DNA of 64,000 bases, taken from contig NZ_QCZG01000007.1 in NCBI RefSeq assembly GCF_003097615.1, positions 44,025 through 108,024 of the forward strand. Direction: 5' to 3'. Both the position numbers and the translations under genes were made by a program. Below are positions 28,407 to 37,623 of the stretch, one piece after another (position 1 is the first letter of the stretch; each line of letters begins with the position of its first letter). This DNA comes from Pueribacillus theae. Its GTDB lineage: Bacteria; Bacillota; Bacilli; Bacillales; UBA6769. The notes under the pieces were generated by a model that was not told where the DNA came from, did not search any database, and saw only the letters and a list, made by a program, of their open reading frames with translations.

Positions 28407-30917
28407 TTACTTCCCATGGCAATTTTTATACTTTTTACCGCTGCCGCATGGGCACGGATCATTTCTGCCAACCGTTTTTCCTTTTCGAACGGGCTGTTTT
28501 TTCTTCGGCTTGCTTTCTTCTTTCGGGTTTACGGCTGTGCCTTCCGCAACTTTTTCACGCTGCAAATTTTGCTGGATTTCCGCTTTCATAATGTATCTCG
28601 AAACATCTTCTTCAATTGCGGCAATCATCTCTTCAAACATTTCAAAGCCTTCAAATTGATACTCTCTCAACGGATCATTTTGTCCATACGCCCTTAAGTG
28701 GATTCCCTGCCTAAGCTGATCCATGGCATCGATATGATCCATCCATTTGCTGTCAACCGATCGAAGAACGATGACCTTTTCGAATTCCCGCATGCGTTCA
28801 GGTTCCAATTGCTTTTCTTTTTCATCATATTTGTTTTTTACTTTTTCAAACAAAAGTTCGATCATCTCTTCTGGATCTTTGCCAACTAGATCAGTTTTCG
28901 ATAACATGCCTTCACTGAAGAAGGTTCCATTCATATAGTCTGCAATGCTCTCTAAATCCCAATCTTCTTCAACTTCTTCTTCAGGCGTATGAAGCTTGAC
29001 AACACGTTCAATCACCGATTTCATCATGTTCTCAACGACTTCACGCAAATTGTCTGATTCAAGCACCTCGGCACGCTGCTTATAAATGATTTCACGCTGT
29101 TGGCGCATGACATCATCATATTGTAGCAACTGTTTACGGGCGTCAAAGTTGTTACCTTCCACCCGCTTTTGTGCAGATTCAACAGTCTTTGTGACCATGC
29201 GGCTTTCAATCGGCTGGTCTTCCTCCATGCCGAGGCGATCCATCATGCCCATTAAATTTTCCGAGCCAAAACGCCGCATCAGCTCATCTTCAAGCGAAAT
29301 ATAGAAACGGGATTCCCCCGGGTCGCCCTGCCTTCCTGAACGGCCGCGCAATTGGTTGTCAATCCGGCGGCTTTCGTGTCTTTCCGTACCTAAAATATAC
29401 AGCCCGCCAAGACTTTTTACTTCTTCATCAATCTTAATATCCGTCCCGCGTCCCGCCATATTCGTTGCGATGGTCACTGCGCCTTTTTTACCCGCCTGCT
29501 CAATAATTTCCGCTTCACGTTCATGATTTTTTGCGTTCAATACGTTATGCGGAATCCCTTTCTTTTTAAGCAATTGGGAAATGAGTTCTGACGTTTCGAC
29601 CGCAACTGTCCCGACAAGCACAGGCTGTCCTTTTTTATGGCGCTCCACGATTTCTTGCACAACCGCATCAAATTTTCCTTTCATTGATTTGTAAATAAGA
29701 TCGGGGTTGTCAATACGTACAATAGGCTTATTTGTTGGAATCTCAATCACGTTCATATTATAAATATTGCGGAATTCTTCTTCTTCCGTTTTCGCCGTTC
29801 CCGTCATGCCCGCAAGTTTTTCGTAACGGCGGAAATAATTCTGGAACGTAATCGTTGCGAGCGTCATGCTTTCCCTTTGGATTTCCAGTCCTTCTTTTGC
29901 TTCTATTGCTTGATGAAGCCCGTCGCTGTACCGGCGGCCTTTCATCAAACGCCCGGTAAACGCATCAACGATAACAACTTCGCCATCTTCCACGACGTAA
30001 TCCTGATCTTTCAGCATGACGACATGCGCCTTAAGCGCCTGATTAATATGGTGGTTCAATTGCACATTTTTAATATCATATAAATTTTCAATGCCAAAAA
30101 ACTTCTCAGCTTTATTGATTCCTTCCTCTGTAAGCTGGACATTTTTCGTTTTCTCATCATGGGTGTAGTCTGTCTCTTTCGTCAACATCTTGACAAATTG
30201 GTTCGCACGGATATAGAGATCGGTTGATTTGTTTGCCGAACCGGAAATAATGAGCGGTGTTCTCGCTTCATCAATTAAAATGGAATCCACCTCGTCTATG
30301 ATGGCAAAATGAAGCGGGCGCTGCACCATATCTTCTTTATACAGCACCATATTATCCCTTAAATAATCAAAACCAAATTCATTATTCGTACCGTACGTAA
30401 TATCAGCTTGATATGCTTCTTTCTTCGCTTCACTGTCAAGGCCGCTCACATTCAATCCAACAGTGAGGCCAAGAAATTCATAAAGCTGCCCCATCTGTTC
30501 GGCGTCTCTTCTCGCCAAATATTCGTTCACCGTCACAACGTGAACGCCTTTTCCTGTGAGGGCATTTAAATAAACAGGCATCGTAGCAACAAGCGTTTTC
30601 CCTTCACCCGTTTTCATTTCAGCAATATTGCCTTCGTGAAGCACAATCCCGCCCATTAATTGCACAGGGAATGGCGTCATGCCAAGGACCCTTGTTGCAG
30701 CTTCCCTCACAACAGCAAATGCTTCTTCCAAAAAGTCATCCAATGATTCGCCTTTTGCAACTCTTGATTTATATTCTTCTGTCCTATTTCTTAGTTCTTC
30801 ATCTGAGAGATTTTCCATCCGCGGGGCATAGGCTTCAATCTTTTCCACCTTTTTTTGCAGCCGGCTAATTTGCCGATCATTCGCAGTCGGAAATACCTTT
30901 TTTAATAATCCTATCAT
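28407..30917 (-). CDS. secA: SecA, preprotein translocase ATPase
   Basis: SecA pushes preproteins through SecYEG. The 836-residue protein has Walker [11 protein letters not shown] near residue 103, [15 protein letters not shown] near 208, and the second helicase domain with [10 protein letters not shown] and GRSGRQGD. The C-terminal zinc-binding tail [14 protein letters not shown] ends the protein. It lies 41 bases upstream of prfB, the usual Bacillus arrangement. Confidence 0.98.
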   Translation of the reverse strand: MIGLLKKVFPTANDRQISRLQKKVEKIEAYAPRMENLSDEELRNRTEEYKSRVAKGESLDDFLEEAFAVVREAATRVLGMTPFPVQLMGGIVLHEGNIAEMKTGEGKTLVATMPVYLNALTGKGVHVVTVNEYLARRDAEQMGQLYEFLGLTVGLNVSGLDSEAKKEAYQADITYGTNNEFGFDYLRDNMVLYKEDMVQRPLHFAIIDEVDSILIDEARTPLIISGSANKSTDLYIRANQFVKMLTKETDYTHDEKTKNVQLTEEGINKAEKFFGIENLYDIKNVQLNHHINQALKAHVVMLKDQDYVVEDGEVVIVDAFTGRLMKGRRYSDGLHQAIEAKEGLEIQRESMTLATITFQNYFRRYEKLAGMTGTAKTEEEEFRNIYNMNVIEIPTNKPIVRIDNPDLIYKSMKGKFDAVVQEIVERHKKGQPVLVGTVAVETSELISQLLKKKGIPHNVLNAKNHEREAEIIEQAGKKGAVTIATNMAGRGTDIKIDEEVKSLGGLYILGTERHESRRIDNQLRGRSGRQGDPGESRFYISLEDELMRRFGSENLMGMMDRLGMEEDQPIESRMVTKTVESAQKRVEGNNFDARKQLLQYDDVMRQQREIIYKQRAEVLESDNLREVVENMMKSVIERVVKLHTPEEEVEEDWDLESIADYMNGTFFSEGMLSKTDLVGKDPEEMIELLFEKVKNKYDEKEKQLEPERMREFEKVIVLRSVDSKWMDHIDAMDQLRQGIHLRAYGQNDPLREYQFEGFEMFEEMIAAIEEDVSRYIMKAEIQQNLQREKVAEGTAVNPKEESKPKKKQPVRKGKTVGRNDPCPCGSGKKYKNCHGK

Positions 30918-31059
30918 CGTAAACGCTCTCCTCTATATGACATGCGCGAAATTATTCTTTAAAGTAAAGTACCGTTCATTCTTTTATTTTAACAAGACCC
31001 TCACTTATATACAATAAGTACGAATGAAGCAGCCCCGCCCCAATGATTTTGTACGAAAA

Positions 31060-31095
31060 AAAGCACAGCTTCAAATGAATGATGCTGTGCCTTTC
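31060..31095 (-). terminator. Terminator of hpf
   Basis: On the minus strand GGCACAGC pairs with GCTGTGC around a 13-base loop, followed by seven T. Confidence 0.85.
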
Positions 31096-31117
31096 TTCAT
31101 GTATGATGAACGCTTTT

Positions 31118-31669
31118 TCATTCCGGCTCAATAAGTCCGTATTTTCCATCTTTTCTTCGGTAAACGACATTCGTATGGCTCGTCTCCGCATCCGAAAATA
31201 CGAAGAAGTTATGCCCAAGCATATCCATTTGCAAGATCGCTTCATCTACATCCATCGGCTTTAAATTAAAGCGTTTCGTACGAACCACGCTAAAATCGGT
31301 ATCCTCCTCTTTCGGTTTTTCCTGCTGGATCCCGGCGGCATTTGTAAAAAACTGCTTTACACTTCCATCTTGGCGAAATTTTCGATTAATTTTTGTTTTA
31401 TATTTTCGAATTTGCCGCTCTAGCTTCTCGACAACGAGATCAATGGCAGCGTACATGTCTTGGCTGCTTTCCTCACCCCTGAGCAGCAAATCTTTCATCG
31501 GTATTGTTATTTCAATGGAATGTCGATCATTGTACACTTTTAAATTCACATGCACTTCAGAATGAATAGGAGCATCAAAATAACGTTCGAGCTTACTCAC
31601 TTTCTTCTCGATGTAACCTCTCAAAGCTTCGGTCACTGTAATGTTCTCACCGCGAATTGTAAAATTCAT
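31118..31669 (-). CDS. hpf: HPF, long-form ribosome hibernation promoting factor
   Basis: Long HPF dimerises 70S ribosomes into inactive 100S particles. The N-terminal S30AE domain (about 1-100, MNFTIRGENITVTEALRGY) and C-terminal dimerisation domain (about 125-183) are both present. ATG at 31669 with GGGGAGGAG is the start, giving 183 residues. An 8-bp perfect hairpin (31696-31716) lies in the leader. It is upstream of secA as in B. subtilis. Confidence 0.94.
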   Translation of the reverse strand: MNFTIRGENITVTEALRGYIEKKVSKLERYFDAPIHSEVHVNLKVYNDRHSIEITIPMKDLLLRGEESSQDMYAAIDLVVEKLERQIRKYKTKINRKFRQDGSVKQFFTNAAGIQQEKPKEEDTDFSVVRTKRFNLKPMDVDEAILQMDMLGHNFFVFSDAETSHTNVVYRRKDGKYGLIEPE

Positions 31670-31695
31670 GGCTGACTCCTCCCCGTGCAATAATT

Positions 31696-31716
31696 TTCAA
31701 TGTGCGAAACATTGAA
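31696..31716 (-). other. Perfect hairpin in hpf leader
   Basis: TTCAATGT and ACATTGAA pair perfectly around a 5-base loop about 27 bases upstream of the hpf start. It could be an operator or mRNA stem. Confidence 0.5.
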
Positions 31717-31831
31717 TTCCGACTAAAAAAACAGGAAGACGAATTCTCCTATTTATGTATCTATACTTCTCTATTCCCTAACAATATTCCTGCATAAACA
31801 TAAAAAAAAATCTGTCGAAAAATAGACAAAC

Positions 31832-31862
31832 CCTCCCGGAAAAAAATCCAGGAGGGTTATAC
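31832..31862 (-). terminator. Terminator of the cold-shock gene
   Basis: AACCCTCCTGG pairs with CCGGGAGGGTT on the minus strand around a T-rich loop, and a T-rich tract follows. It lies about 75 bases after the csp stop codon. Confidence 0.85.
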
Positions 31863-31936
31863 GTACGCTTCAATTCCTTTTATAGCCCTTTATTATGAGA
31901 AAATGTTCAGTTTGAACAAATACCAGGGAATGTGAA

Positions 31937-32134
31937 TTAAAGCTTAACTACGTTGTCGGCTTGTGGTCCGCGTGCGCCTTCAACGATCTCAAATTCAACA
32001 GAGTCGCCTTCATCCAACGTTTTGAAGCCCTCTGATTGAATTGCTGAGTAGTGAACAAATACGTCTTCACCATCTTCACGTTCAATAAAGCCAAAACCTT
32101 TTTCTGCATTAAACCATTTTACTTTACCTTGCAT
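31937..32134 (-). CDS. csp: Cold-shock protein (CspA/CspB family RNA chaperone)
   Basis: This 65-residue single OB-fold protein melts RNA secondary structure. Both nucleic-acid motifs are present: KGFGFI (RNP1) near residue 13 and VFVHY (RNP2) near 26. It has its own promoter, a leader of about 60 bases that starts with a hairpin, and its own terminator. It lies between hpf and the flagellar cluster. The specific paralogue (B, C or D) cannot be assigned. Confidence 0.96.
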   Translation of the reverse strand: MQGKVKWFNAEKGFGFIEREDGEDVFVHYSAIQSEGFKTLDEGDSVEFEIVEGARGPQADNVVKL

Positions 32135-32168
32135 TCTTCTTTCACATTCCCTTCATGTGCAATCTTTT

Positions 32169-32233
32169 GTAAATGTTCACACTTTGTTAACATTTACATT
32201 TTAAATATAATCTCTTTAGGGAATGATTGTCAA
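32169..32233 (-). promoter_or_regulatory. csp promoter and 5'-end hairpin
   Basis: On the minus strand TTGACA (32228-32233) is followed after exactly 17 bases by TTATAT (32205-32210). At or right after the expected start of transcription, GTAAATGTT pairs perfectly with AACATTTAC (32169-32197). Confidence 0.85.
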
Positions 32234-32240
32234 ACAACGG

Positions 32241-32597
32241 CTAATTTTTTTTATCAAAGTACATCCCGTCAGCCGCTGCGTTTTTGTATGGGTTCATATA
32301 TTGCTTGCTGCGTTGCTGTTTTCGTTTAAACGTTTCGAAATTGTTTTTCATCACCTTGAATTGTTCATAAAGCAGCTTATCAATTTCCAAATTAATGGCA
32401 ACAATGCGCTTTCCGATTTGTTTTTCTTCCGCCGAGTAATCGCCGGGAAGCCTATCGATCAATTGTTGGCGGACAGAGAGAAGTTTCTCTACCGAAGAAA
32501 TGTACTCATCCTTCTCCTCCACATTATCGGGCATGCCGCCATGCAAGCTTGAATGAAGCTCTTGCGTCACCAAATATAATTCATTCACAGTTGTCAT
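32241..32597 (-). CDS. fliT: FliT-like flagellar protein
   Basis: This 118-residue, largely helical, charged protein follows fliS with a 1-base overlap. Position and length fit FliT, the export chaperone for the filament cap FliD. Sequence conservation in this family is low, so the call rests mainly on context. Confidence 0.8.
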   Translation of the reverse strand: MTTVNELYLVTQELHSSLHGGMPDNVEEKDEYISSVEKLLSVRQQLIDRLPGDYSAEEKQIGKRIVAINLEIDKLLYEQFKVMKNNFETFKRKQQRSKQYMNPYKNAAADGMYFDKKN

Positions 32598-32998
32598 TAT
32601 GCCCGTTCTCTTCCATCATGCTGCAGTTTACGGTTCAACAAGACGGCTTCCTTCCACGTATCACGGAATTCTACGACAAATCCTTCCACTTCGTCTAAAA
32701 TGGCGGCATCATTTTTAATATTCGCTTCTATGAGCCTTCTGTTTATATACTCATACAGCTGCATCATCTGATTCGAGACCGGAATATCCATATTCAATGT
32801 CACCATGAGTTCTGAAATGATGTTTTGCGCTTTTTGGATCGCCGTGTTTTTTTCTTCGATTTGCTTTTCTTCCATTGCACTCTTCGCTTGCTTTATAAAT
32901 TTTAAACACCCATTGTAAAGCATGAGTGTCAACTCACCTGGCGCCGCAGTATTCACAGCATTATTTTGATATGTAGCATACGGATTTCTTGCTGACAT
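32597..32998 (-). CDS. fliS: FliS, flagellin export chaperone
   Basis: The 133-residue all-helical protein begins MSARNPYATYQNNAVNTA, and TAAPGELTLMLYNGCLKF near residue 17 is the family signature. FliS binds the flagellin C terminus to prevent premature assembly. Its usual client gene hag is not in this window. Confidence 0.95.
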   Translation of the reverse strand: MSARNPYATYQNNAVNTAAPGELTLMLYNGCLKFIKQAKSAMEEKQIEEKNTAIQKAQNIISELMVTLNMDIPVSNQMMQLYEYINRRLIEANIKNDAAILDEVEGFVVEFRDTWKEAVLLNRKLQHDGRERA

Positions 32999-33023
32999 AA
33001 AAAAGCCTCTCCTTCACTCTTTC

Positions 33024-34535
33024 CTAAAAGCCTCCGAATTGCTGCATGAGATACGCGGATTGCTGATTGGCCTGCTGTACCGCTTTTTCCATCGCAGTAA
33101 ACTGTCTCCAATAGCTTTCTTCCAACCTTTTCAAACGTTCTTGCATGCGATCAATTTGTTTATCAACGTCGATTAAATTGCGGCCAAGCGTAAACTGATG
33201 ATTCGTTCTTAAATTGTTTCCCGCCCGGGCCTCAATGTTCGTTGTGACGCTTTTTATTGACGCTCTTAACCGGGCTGCAATTCCTTGTTTTTCAAAGCTT
33301 GTTTTCGTAGTTCCTGGTGTTCCGTTAAACAGTTCGTACAATTTATTCGGATCGTTCGCAATGGCTTCACGCAACTTATCCTCATTGACTTCCAGTTTCC
33401 CCCGCTCCAAGTAATCTTTGGAAGACGTGATCCCAAAGTCAGCGAGGTGAAGCTTCGTACCGTCCGCAAGTTCAACCGTCGAATACAAATCAAGGCGCAT
33501 CTGATTCAGCCCGCCGGAAATAATCGAATCATTTCTCAGCATGCCGCTCTTCGCTTTCTCTTCCCACATTTCAATTTGCTTTTCAGACATATCTTCGCGC
33601 TGTTCTTCCGTGAGCGGTTTAAAGTCACGGTATACCTTCTCCTGGAGACGACCGTTCAAATCTGCGATTAATTTATTGTATTCGTCGACAAATTTTACAA
33701 CCGTGTCAAAAATAAAATCGGTGTCGTTTGCTGTCGAAATAGTGACAGGCTTACCCTCTGTCGTGTTCTTTAGCGTGTATTCGATTCCGTTGATTGTGAA
33801 TACGTTTGAGGTGCGTTCTGTTTCATAGCCGTTTATCGTAAATTTAGCGTTTTTGCCTTCTTTGCCTTTTGGGCCATTCTCTAGAACACCGTTGTTGAAT
33901 TTAAAGCCTAGCTTCTCCATAAAATCTTTTGTGGAGTTGCTTCCGTCCTCGTCAGCAACAACTTCTATCTTTGCACCAACTCCAGTGGCATTCATCGTCA
34001 TCACGAGATGGCTTTTTTCCCCAACACGATCTTCAAAAATCGTAACGCCAAAATTCGAACTATTAAACCTCTTTATCACATCTCCAAGGGTATCATTTGC
34101 CGAAATTTCAATTTTAACCTCTGTTGGTTCTGATTCTCCCGGCTTGGTTACGTTAAAAGTAAGCGTCCGCTCCCCACTAGTAAATTGTGGGTCATCCGCT
34201 GACACCCATACTTCTGAAGTTGCAAGCTGCGAGACTTCTATCTGGGTTGACACATTCCCTGACGGATTAATCGCTTTTGCGCTAACAGCACTATCGTTGC
34301 TGCTCGAAACAGTTTTTTTCAAGAAAGTTGCTTGCCTAAAGACGCCATCGAAAGTAAGATCGCTAAAAGCCGTCAGCAATTTATTTACATCGCGGTAGCT
34401 GTCACGCTGCCATTCAAGCACTTGCTTTTTTTGGACAAGCCGATCAAGCGGATACCGCTCCGCCCGCATGAGATCTTTAATAATTGATTCTGTATCCATT
34501 CCGCTTGCAAGGCCAGCAAATCGATTCACTTGCAT
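33024..34535 (-). CDS. fliD: FliD, flagellar filament cap protein
   Basis: The 503-residue protein has the FliD N-terminal segment (RFAGLASGMDTESIIKDLM) and a C-terminal coiled coil (IDRMQERLKRLEESYWRQF). It caps the growing filament and is exported by the flagellar secretion system. It lies in the flaG-fliD-fliS-fliT unit. Confidence 0.96.
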   Translation of the reverse strand: MQVNRFAGLASGMDTESIIKDLMRAERYPLDRLVQKKQVLEWQRDSYRDVNKLLTAFSDLTFDGVFRQATFLKKTVSSSNDSAVSAKAINPSGNVSTQIEVSQLATSEVWVSADDPQFTSGERTLTFNVTKPGESEPTEVKIEISANDTLGDVIKRFNSSNFGVTIFEDRVGEKSHLVMTMNATGVGAKIEVVADEDGSNSTKDFMEKLGFKFNNGVLENGPKGKEGKNAKFTINGYETERTSNVFTINGIEYTLKNTTEGKPVTISTANDTDFIFDTVVKFVDEYNKLIADLNGRLQEKVYRDFKPLTEEQREDMSEKQIEMWEEKAKSGMLRNDSIISGGLNQMRLDLYSTVELADGTKLHLADFGITSSKDYLERGKLEVNEDKLREAIANDPNKLYELFNGTPGTTKTSFEKQGIAARLRASIKSVTTNIEARAGNNLRTNHQFTLGRNLIDVDKQIDRMQERLKRLEESYWRQFTAMEKAVQQANQQSAYLMQQFGGF

Positions 34536-34552
34536 ATTGTATCACCGCTTTC

Positions 34553-34903
34553 TTACCTTTTTTCATCAACAAAAAGCCCCATAAATTTCGCCATTCCCGC
34601 ATACATATCCAAAAATTTTTTCGGAGGGATTTCCCGGATGACTTCTTGCGTATTTTTATCAACAACTTCAACATAATATTCCTGCAGCTCTTCATGAAAC
34701 GTAAATTTGACCGAAATGTCGATTGGGAGCAAAAAGTCATTTACGGCATCAACCCTCTCCCTCACTCGTTCCGTCATCAGTTGCTCATCGAATGTATTTT
34801 TTTCTTCCTGCCCAGGCTGCTCATGCCGTCTTATGCCACTGTCCGTTATCCGGTGAACAGTATGGGCAGCAACCGAAGGATTTGACATTCCTTTTACATC
34901 CAC
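34553..34903 (-). CDS. flaG: FlaG-like flagellar protein (YvyC)
   Basis: The conserved FlaG domain (FTFHEELQEYYVEVVDKNTQEV region) fills the C-terminal 70 residues. I choose GTG at 34903, preceded by GAGGGGGAG, for a 116-residue product. The longer frame to 34999 would start upstream of the SigD-type promoter at 34936-34961. FlaG influences filament length. It is first in the flaG-fliD-fliS-fliT unit. Confidence 0.85.
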   Translation of the reverse strand: MDVKGMSNPSVAAHTVHRITDSGIRRHEQPGQEEKNTFDEQLMTERVRERVDAVNDFLLPIDISVKFTFHEELQEYYVEVVDKNTQEVIREIPPKKFLDMYAGMAKFMGLFVDEKR

Positions 34904-34935
34904 ACCGCACTCCCCCTCTTCATTCTCTACCTTAT

Positions 34936-34961
34936 TTATCGGATTGCTTCTACACTTTTTA
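34936..34961 (-). promoter_or_regulatory. SigD-type promoter upstream of flaG
   Basis: On the minus strand TAAA is followed after 14 bases by TCCGATAA, close to the motility sigma factor consensus TAAA-N15-GCCGATAA. It is 33 bases upstream of the chosen flaG start. Confidence 0.75.
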
Positions 34962-35000
34962 ACAATCATCAGTAAATAACTTAATTTCCTATCAAACACA

Positions 35001-35036
35001 AAAAAAAGACCTGCTCAATAAAGAGAACAAGTCTTC
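35001..35036 (-). terminator. Terminator of the CAP-domain gene
   Basis: On the minus strand AGACTTGTTC pairs with GAGCAGGTCT, followed by seven T. It separates this gene from the flaG operon. Confidence 0.8.
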
Positions 35037-35045
35037 TAATCTATT

Positions 35046-35759
35046 TTATCCAATAAACATTTGAACGAACATTTTGCCGTACTGGCCGCCATCGACAATT
35101 CCAATTCCAACTTCAGTATAGCCGCTGTTAAGAATATTGGCACGGTGTCCATCAGAGTTCATAAGGGATGTATGTGCTTTTTCAACCGTTTGGTTCCCTG
35201 CCAAGTTCTCGCCTGCCGTACGATAGGAAATACCAAACTGTTTCATCATGTCAAACGGTGATCCGTATGTTGGAGAGTTATGATCAAAGTAGCCTTTATC
35301 AATCATGTCTTTCGCTTTTACACGAGCGACTTTTGTCAATTCAAGATTTGCTTTTAATGGCTTCAGGCCATTTTTTTGTCTTTCCGTATTAACAAGATTC
35401 AACATTTGTTGTTCTTCAGCAGTTAAACCTTGGTTTGCTTGTTGTTGGTTCTCATTTTTAGGCTGTTCTTTGACCGGCTGAGATGGTGCTGGTTGGGCTG
35501 GCTTTTCTTGAACGACGTTATCATTGTTTTTCTCCGGCGCTTTTTGCTGGTTGCTATTTTTATTTACATCTTTCTTTGAATCTTTGTAATGATTCTGCCA
35601 ATTATAGTAGTAATCCCATTTATATGTCGGGACTTGTTTAACTTCATATTTTACATTTGCTTTTTGTTGTACATTGCAGGTTGATGCAGCTTCTGCCCCA
35701 CCCGCTTGCCATCCTACCAAACCGGCTCCGATCAACGTTGCCACAAGTAATTTCTTCAT
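35046..35759 (-). CDS. Secreted CAP-domain (SCP/PR1-like) protein
   Basis: A signal peptide of about 24 residues (cut after GGAEA) precedes a low-complexity Lys/Asn/Gln/Pro linker (about 60-115). A CAP domain of the YkwD type follows (LNLVNTERQKNGLKPL, YFDHNSPTYGSPFDMM, AGENLAG, HRANILNS). The His and Glu residues of the CAP cavity are present. Function in bacteria is unknown. It has its own terminator and lies where hag is found in B. subtilis, between csrA and flaG. Confidence 0.88.
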   Translation of the reverse strand: MKKLLVATLIGAGLVGWQAGGAEAASTCNVQQKANVKYEVKQVPTYKWDYYYNWQNHYKDSKKDVNKNSNQQKAPEKNNDNVVQEKPAQPAPSQPVKEQPKNENQQQANQGLTAEEQQMLNLVNTERQKNGLKPLKANLELTKVARVKAKDMIDKGYFDHNSPTYGSPFDMMKQFGISYRTAGENLAGNQTVEKAHTSLMNSDGHRANILNSGYTEVGIGIVDGGQYGKMFVQMFIG

Positions 35760-35842
35760 AATGATGTAACCTCCTGATGTGTGAAATGTAGTGTAATGGT
35801 CTTTCTATATACGCATCCTATCATAAAAAAGGAGGTTCAAAG

Positions 35843-35923
35843 ATGAAAACAAGCTTACAAAAGATTGCATTATTGCGATCATTATTTCACTTTGATTGCA
35901 AACGTTACAAAAAGAAAAGTTAA
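35843..35923 (+). CDS. Possible 26-residue peptide, unknown
   Basis: An ATG with an excellent AAAGGAGG site 9 bases upstream opens a 26-codon frame that is basic at the C terminus (KRYKKKS) and hydrophobic in the middle. It is divergent from the CAP-domain gene. It may be a real small peptide, a leader, or a remnant; I do not recognise it. Confidence 0.3.
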   Translation: MKTSLQKIALLRSLFHFDCKRYKKKS

Positions 35924-36301
35924 ACAAACGTTTAATTAAAATTTATAAAAGAATTGTTTCGGCAAAAGTAAGATAAATGGAGAAAAAAGGAGGAAAAGGA
36001 AGAAAGAGGAAGTTTCTAACAGCATACCATCATTCAACGATGATCAGAAAAATAACAATTTAAGAGAATTCCAGGCATTCCTACTTCTAATCTCTTTCTG
36101 AAACTGGCCTTAAAAAATAAATCTTGTATGATTGATTAAGAGTGTTGCGAGGAAATTTAAAACAGGGGGAAAAACAATAGGAGAAAAAAAGAGAAAGAAG
36201 TTACTAAGCAGAAACGCCCCGGACATTTTACCTAATTCTTCCTTTTGTGACAAATCCCTTCTTGAATTTTCAAAAAAACCGATCGCCGAAATTCGACAAT
36301 C
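35924..36301. other. Gene-free, A/T-rich stretch at the expected hag position
   Basis: I find no flagellin coding sequence, no SigD-type promoter and no clear terminator in these 380 bases. Purine-rich GGAGAAAA-like tracts occur on the plus strand. The only gene-like item nearby is the 26-codon frame at 35843. Confidence 0.6.
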
Positions 36302-36529
36302 TCACACATCCTTCATATCCTTCAATATTTTCATCAAATCCAAAGAAACATCCGCGGCCTTTTTATTTTCTTCCTGAATCGAAAGATAGATTTCTTTCCG
36401 ATAAATATCGATGTCTTTTGGCGCATGGATGCCTATCTTAATTTGATCGCTGCTAATTGAGAGGATTGTAATTTCGATGTCGTCTCCTATTTTAATGGAT
36501 TCATTCAATTTCCTTGTGAGTACAAGCAT
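36302..36529 (-). CDS. csrA: CsrA, translational regulator
   Basis: The 75-residue protein starts [20 protein letters not shown], the standard CsrA fold. In B. subtilis CsrA represses translation of the hag mRNA and is titrated by FliW. fliW is 2 bases upstream, so the two are cotranslated. Confidence 0.97.
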   Translation of the reverse strand: MLVLTRKLNESIKIGDDIEITILSISSDQIKIGIHAPKDIDIYRKEIYLSIQEENKKAADVSLDLMKILKDMKDV

Positions 36530-36531
36530 AT

Positions 36532-36978
36532 TTACCCCTCCCTTTGAGCAGCTTTTAGTAATCGATGTTTCGTTTCGTAGCGGGGATCATTTAAAATAAT
36601 TTGTTTCCCTCGTCTTTCTTTCACATTTAATACAATCGGCGCTTGAAGATTGGCGGTAGATTCCGAAAACGGCTCGTTCACCGTCAAAATAACAAAAATA
36701 GATAGATCCTGATTCGACTGAATGTTAAGCTGGCGAAGCACAGCATCTTCCAATTTGAAATTATAGTCTTTAAAAAAAGAAAAAGGTTCTGTTACTAAAA
36801 AAGCAAGGGCATGAGTGTTGATTGACTGTAAAATAAAAAAAGGACTCTTCTCTGCAAATGGAAGAATCACAAACTTTGTTTCATCGACAAAACCCGGAAG
36901 CCCCTGTTCAAACGTGAGAATATCTTCTTGATGGACTTCAATTTCCCCTTGGTACTTCGTCTGTATAGTTAGCATCAC
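36532..36978 (-). CDS. fliW: FliW, flagellar assembly factor and CsrA antagonist
   Basis: The 147-148 residue protein contains the FliW signatures ([17 protein letters not shown]). FliW binds either flagellin or CsrA, making flagellin translation respond to export. ATG at 36975 with AAGGTGG upstream is the likely start. Confidence 0.95.
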   Translation of the reverse strand: MMLTIQTKYQGEIEVHQEDILTFEQGLPGFVDETKFVILPFAEKSPFFILQSINTHALAFLVTEPFSFFKDYNFKLEDAVLRQLNIQSNQDLSIFVILTVNEPFSESTANLQAPIVLNVKERRGKQIILNDPRYETKHRLLKAAQREG

Positions 36979-37000
36979 TTTCCACCTTCCAAAATAAAAA

Positions 37001-37573
37001 CTACACTTTCCTATTCACAAAATCAATCGCAAGGCTGTTCAGCCTTTCCACATAAATATTCACTTTGCCAGGTCTGTAGCGGTGAACAGGCTTATTTGGA
37101 TTCGCTTCAATTATCGGTTTATTCACTTTCGATTGAATCTCAATTTTGCCTGGTGTGTAATTAATTTTCACGCTAAATGGGGACGGGATCCAACCGATAT
37201 TAAATTCATATAGTGGGTTTTCACTGTTTTCTTTCGCTTGATCCGCGATTGGATTTCCGCCATTTTCGATACGCATCAACTCATCCCCTTGTTCAGCGAT
37301 CCGCCCCATGCCATTCAACCAGTCATGATACCCTGTTTGGGCAAATTCTTCCGTTAGCCTAAAAGGTGACTTTAAGTTCATTTCTTCCCATGCTTGTACC
37401 TGATCGATCGTAAGCTTTCCGGGTATCCGTTCAATTGTTAATTCAGCTGGGGGCTGCTGAATGGAAAGCTCAGCCTTTGGCTGTTCCATTTCCTGGACTG
37501 GAGGTTCATGGGCTATACCTATTCTGGCGAACTTCGATTCCATTCTAATTTGAGGAATGTTCATAGAATGCAT
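37001..37573 (-). CDS. yviE: YviE-like DUF6470 protein
   Basis: This about 187-residue protein of the flagellar cluster has a Pro-rich N terminus (residues 15-55) and a conserved C-terminal VNIYVERLNSLAIDF. Its function is unknown. ATG at 37564 has AAAGGATG upstream. It lies between flgL and fliW as in B. subtilis. Confidence 0.87.
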   Translation of the reverse strand: MHSMNIPQIRMESKFARIGIAHEPPVQEMEQPKAELSIQQPPAELTIERIPGKLTIDQVQAWEEMNLKSPFRLTEEFAQTGYHDWLNGMGRIAEQGDELMRIENGGNPIADQAKENSENPLYEFNIGWIPSPFSVKINYTPGKIEIQSKVNKPIIEANPNKPVHRYRPGKVNIYVERLNSLAIDFVNRKV

Positions 37574-37590
37574 CCTTTACATATAAGTTG

Positions 37591-37620
37591 GTTCAAAAAG
37601 CCCGAAAATGGCAGGCTGTC
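37591..37620. repeat. Fragment resembling one end of the GTTCAAAAAG repeats
   Basis: GTTCAAAAAGCCCG matches the left terminus of the dispersed family, but no right end is found; the flgL stop follows at 37624. Confidence 0.35.
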
Positions 37621-37623
37621 ACT

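Noticed and set aside
35924..36301. Remnant of hag in the gap between csrA and the CAP gene
   Set aside because: No stretch resembling flagellin N- or C-terminal D0/D1 sequence is found in any frame, and no SigD-type promoter is present.
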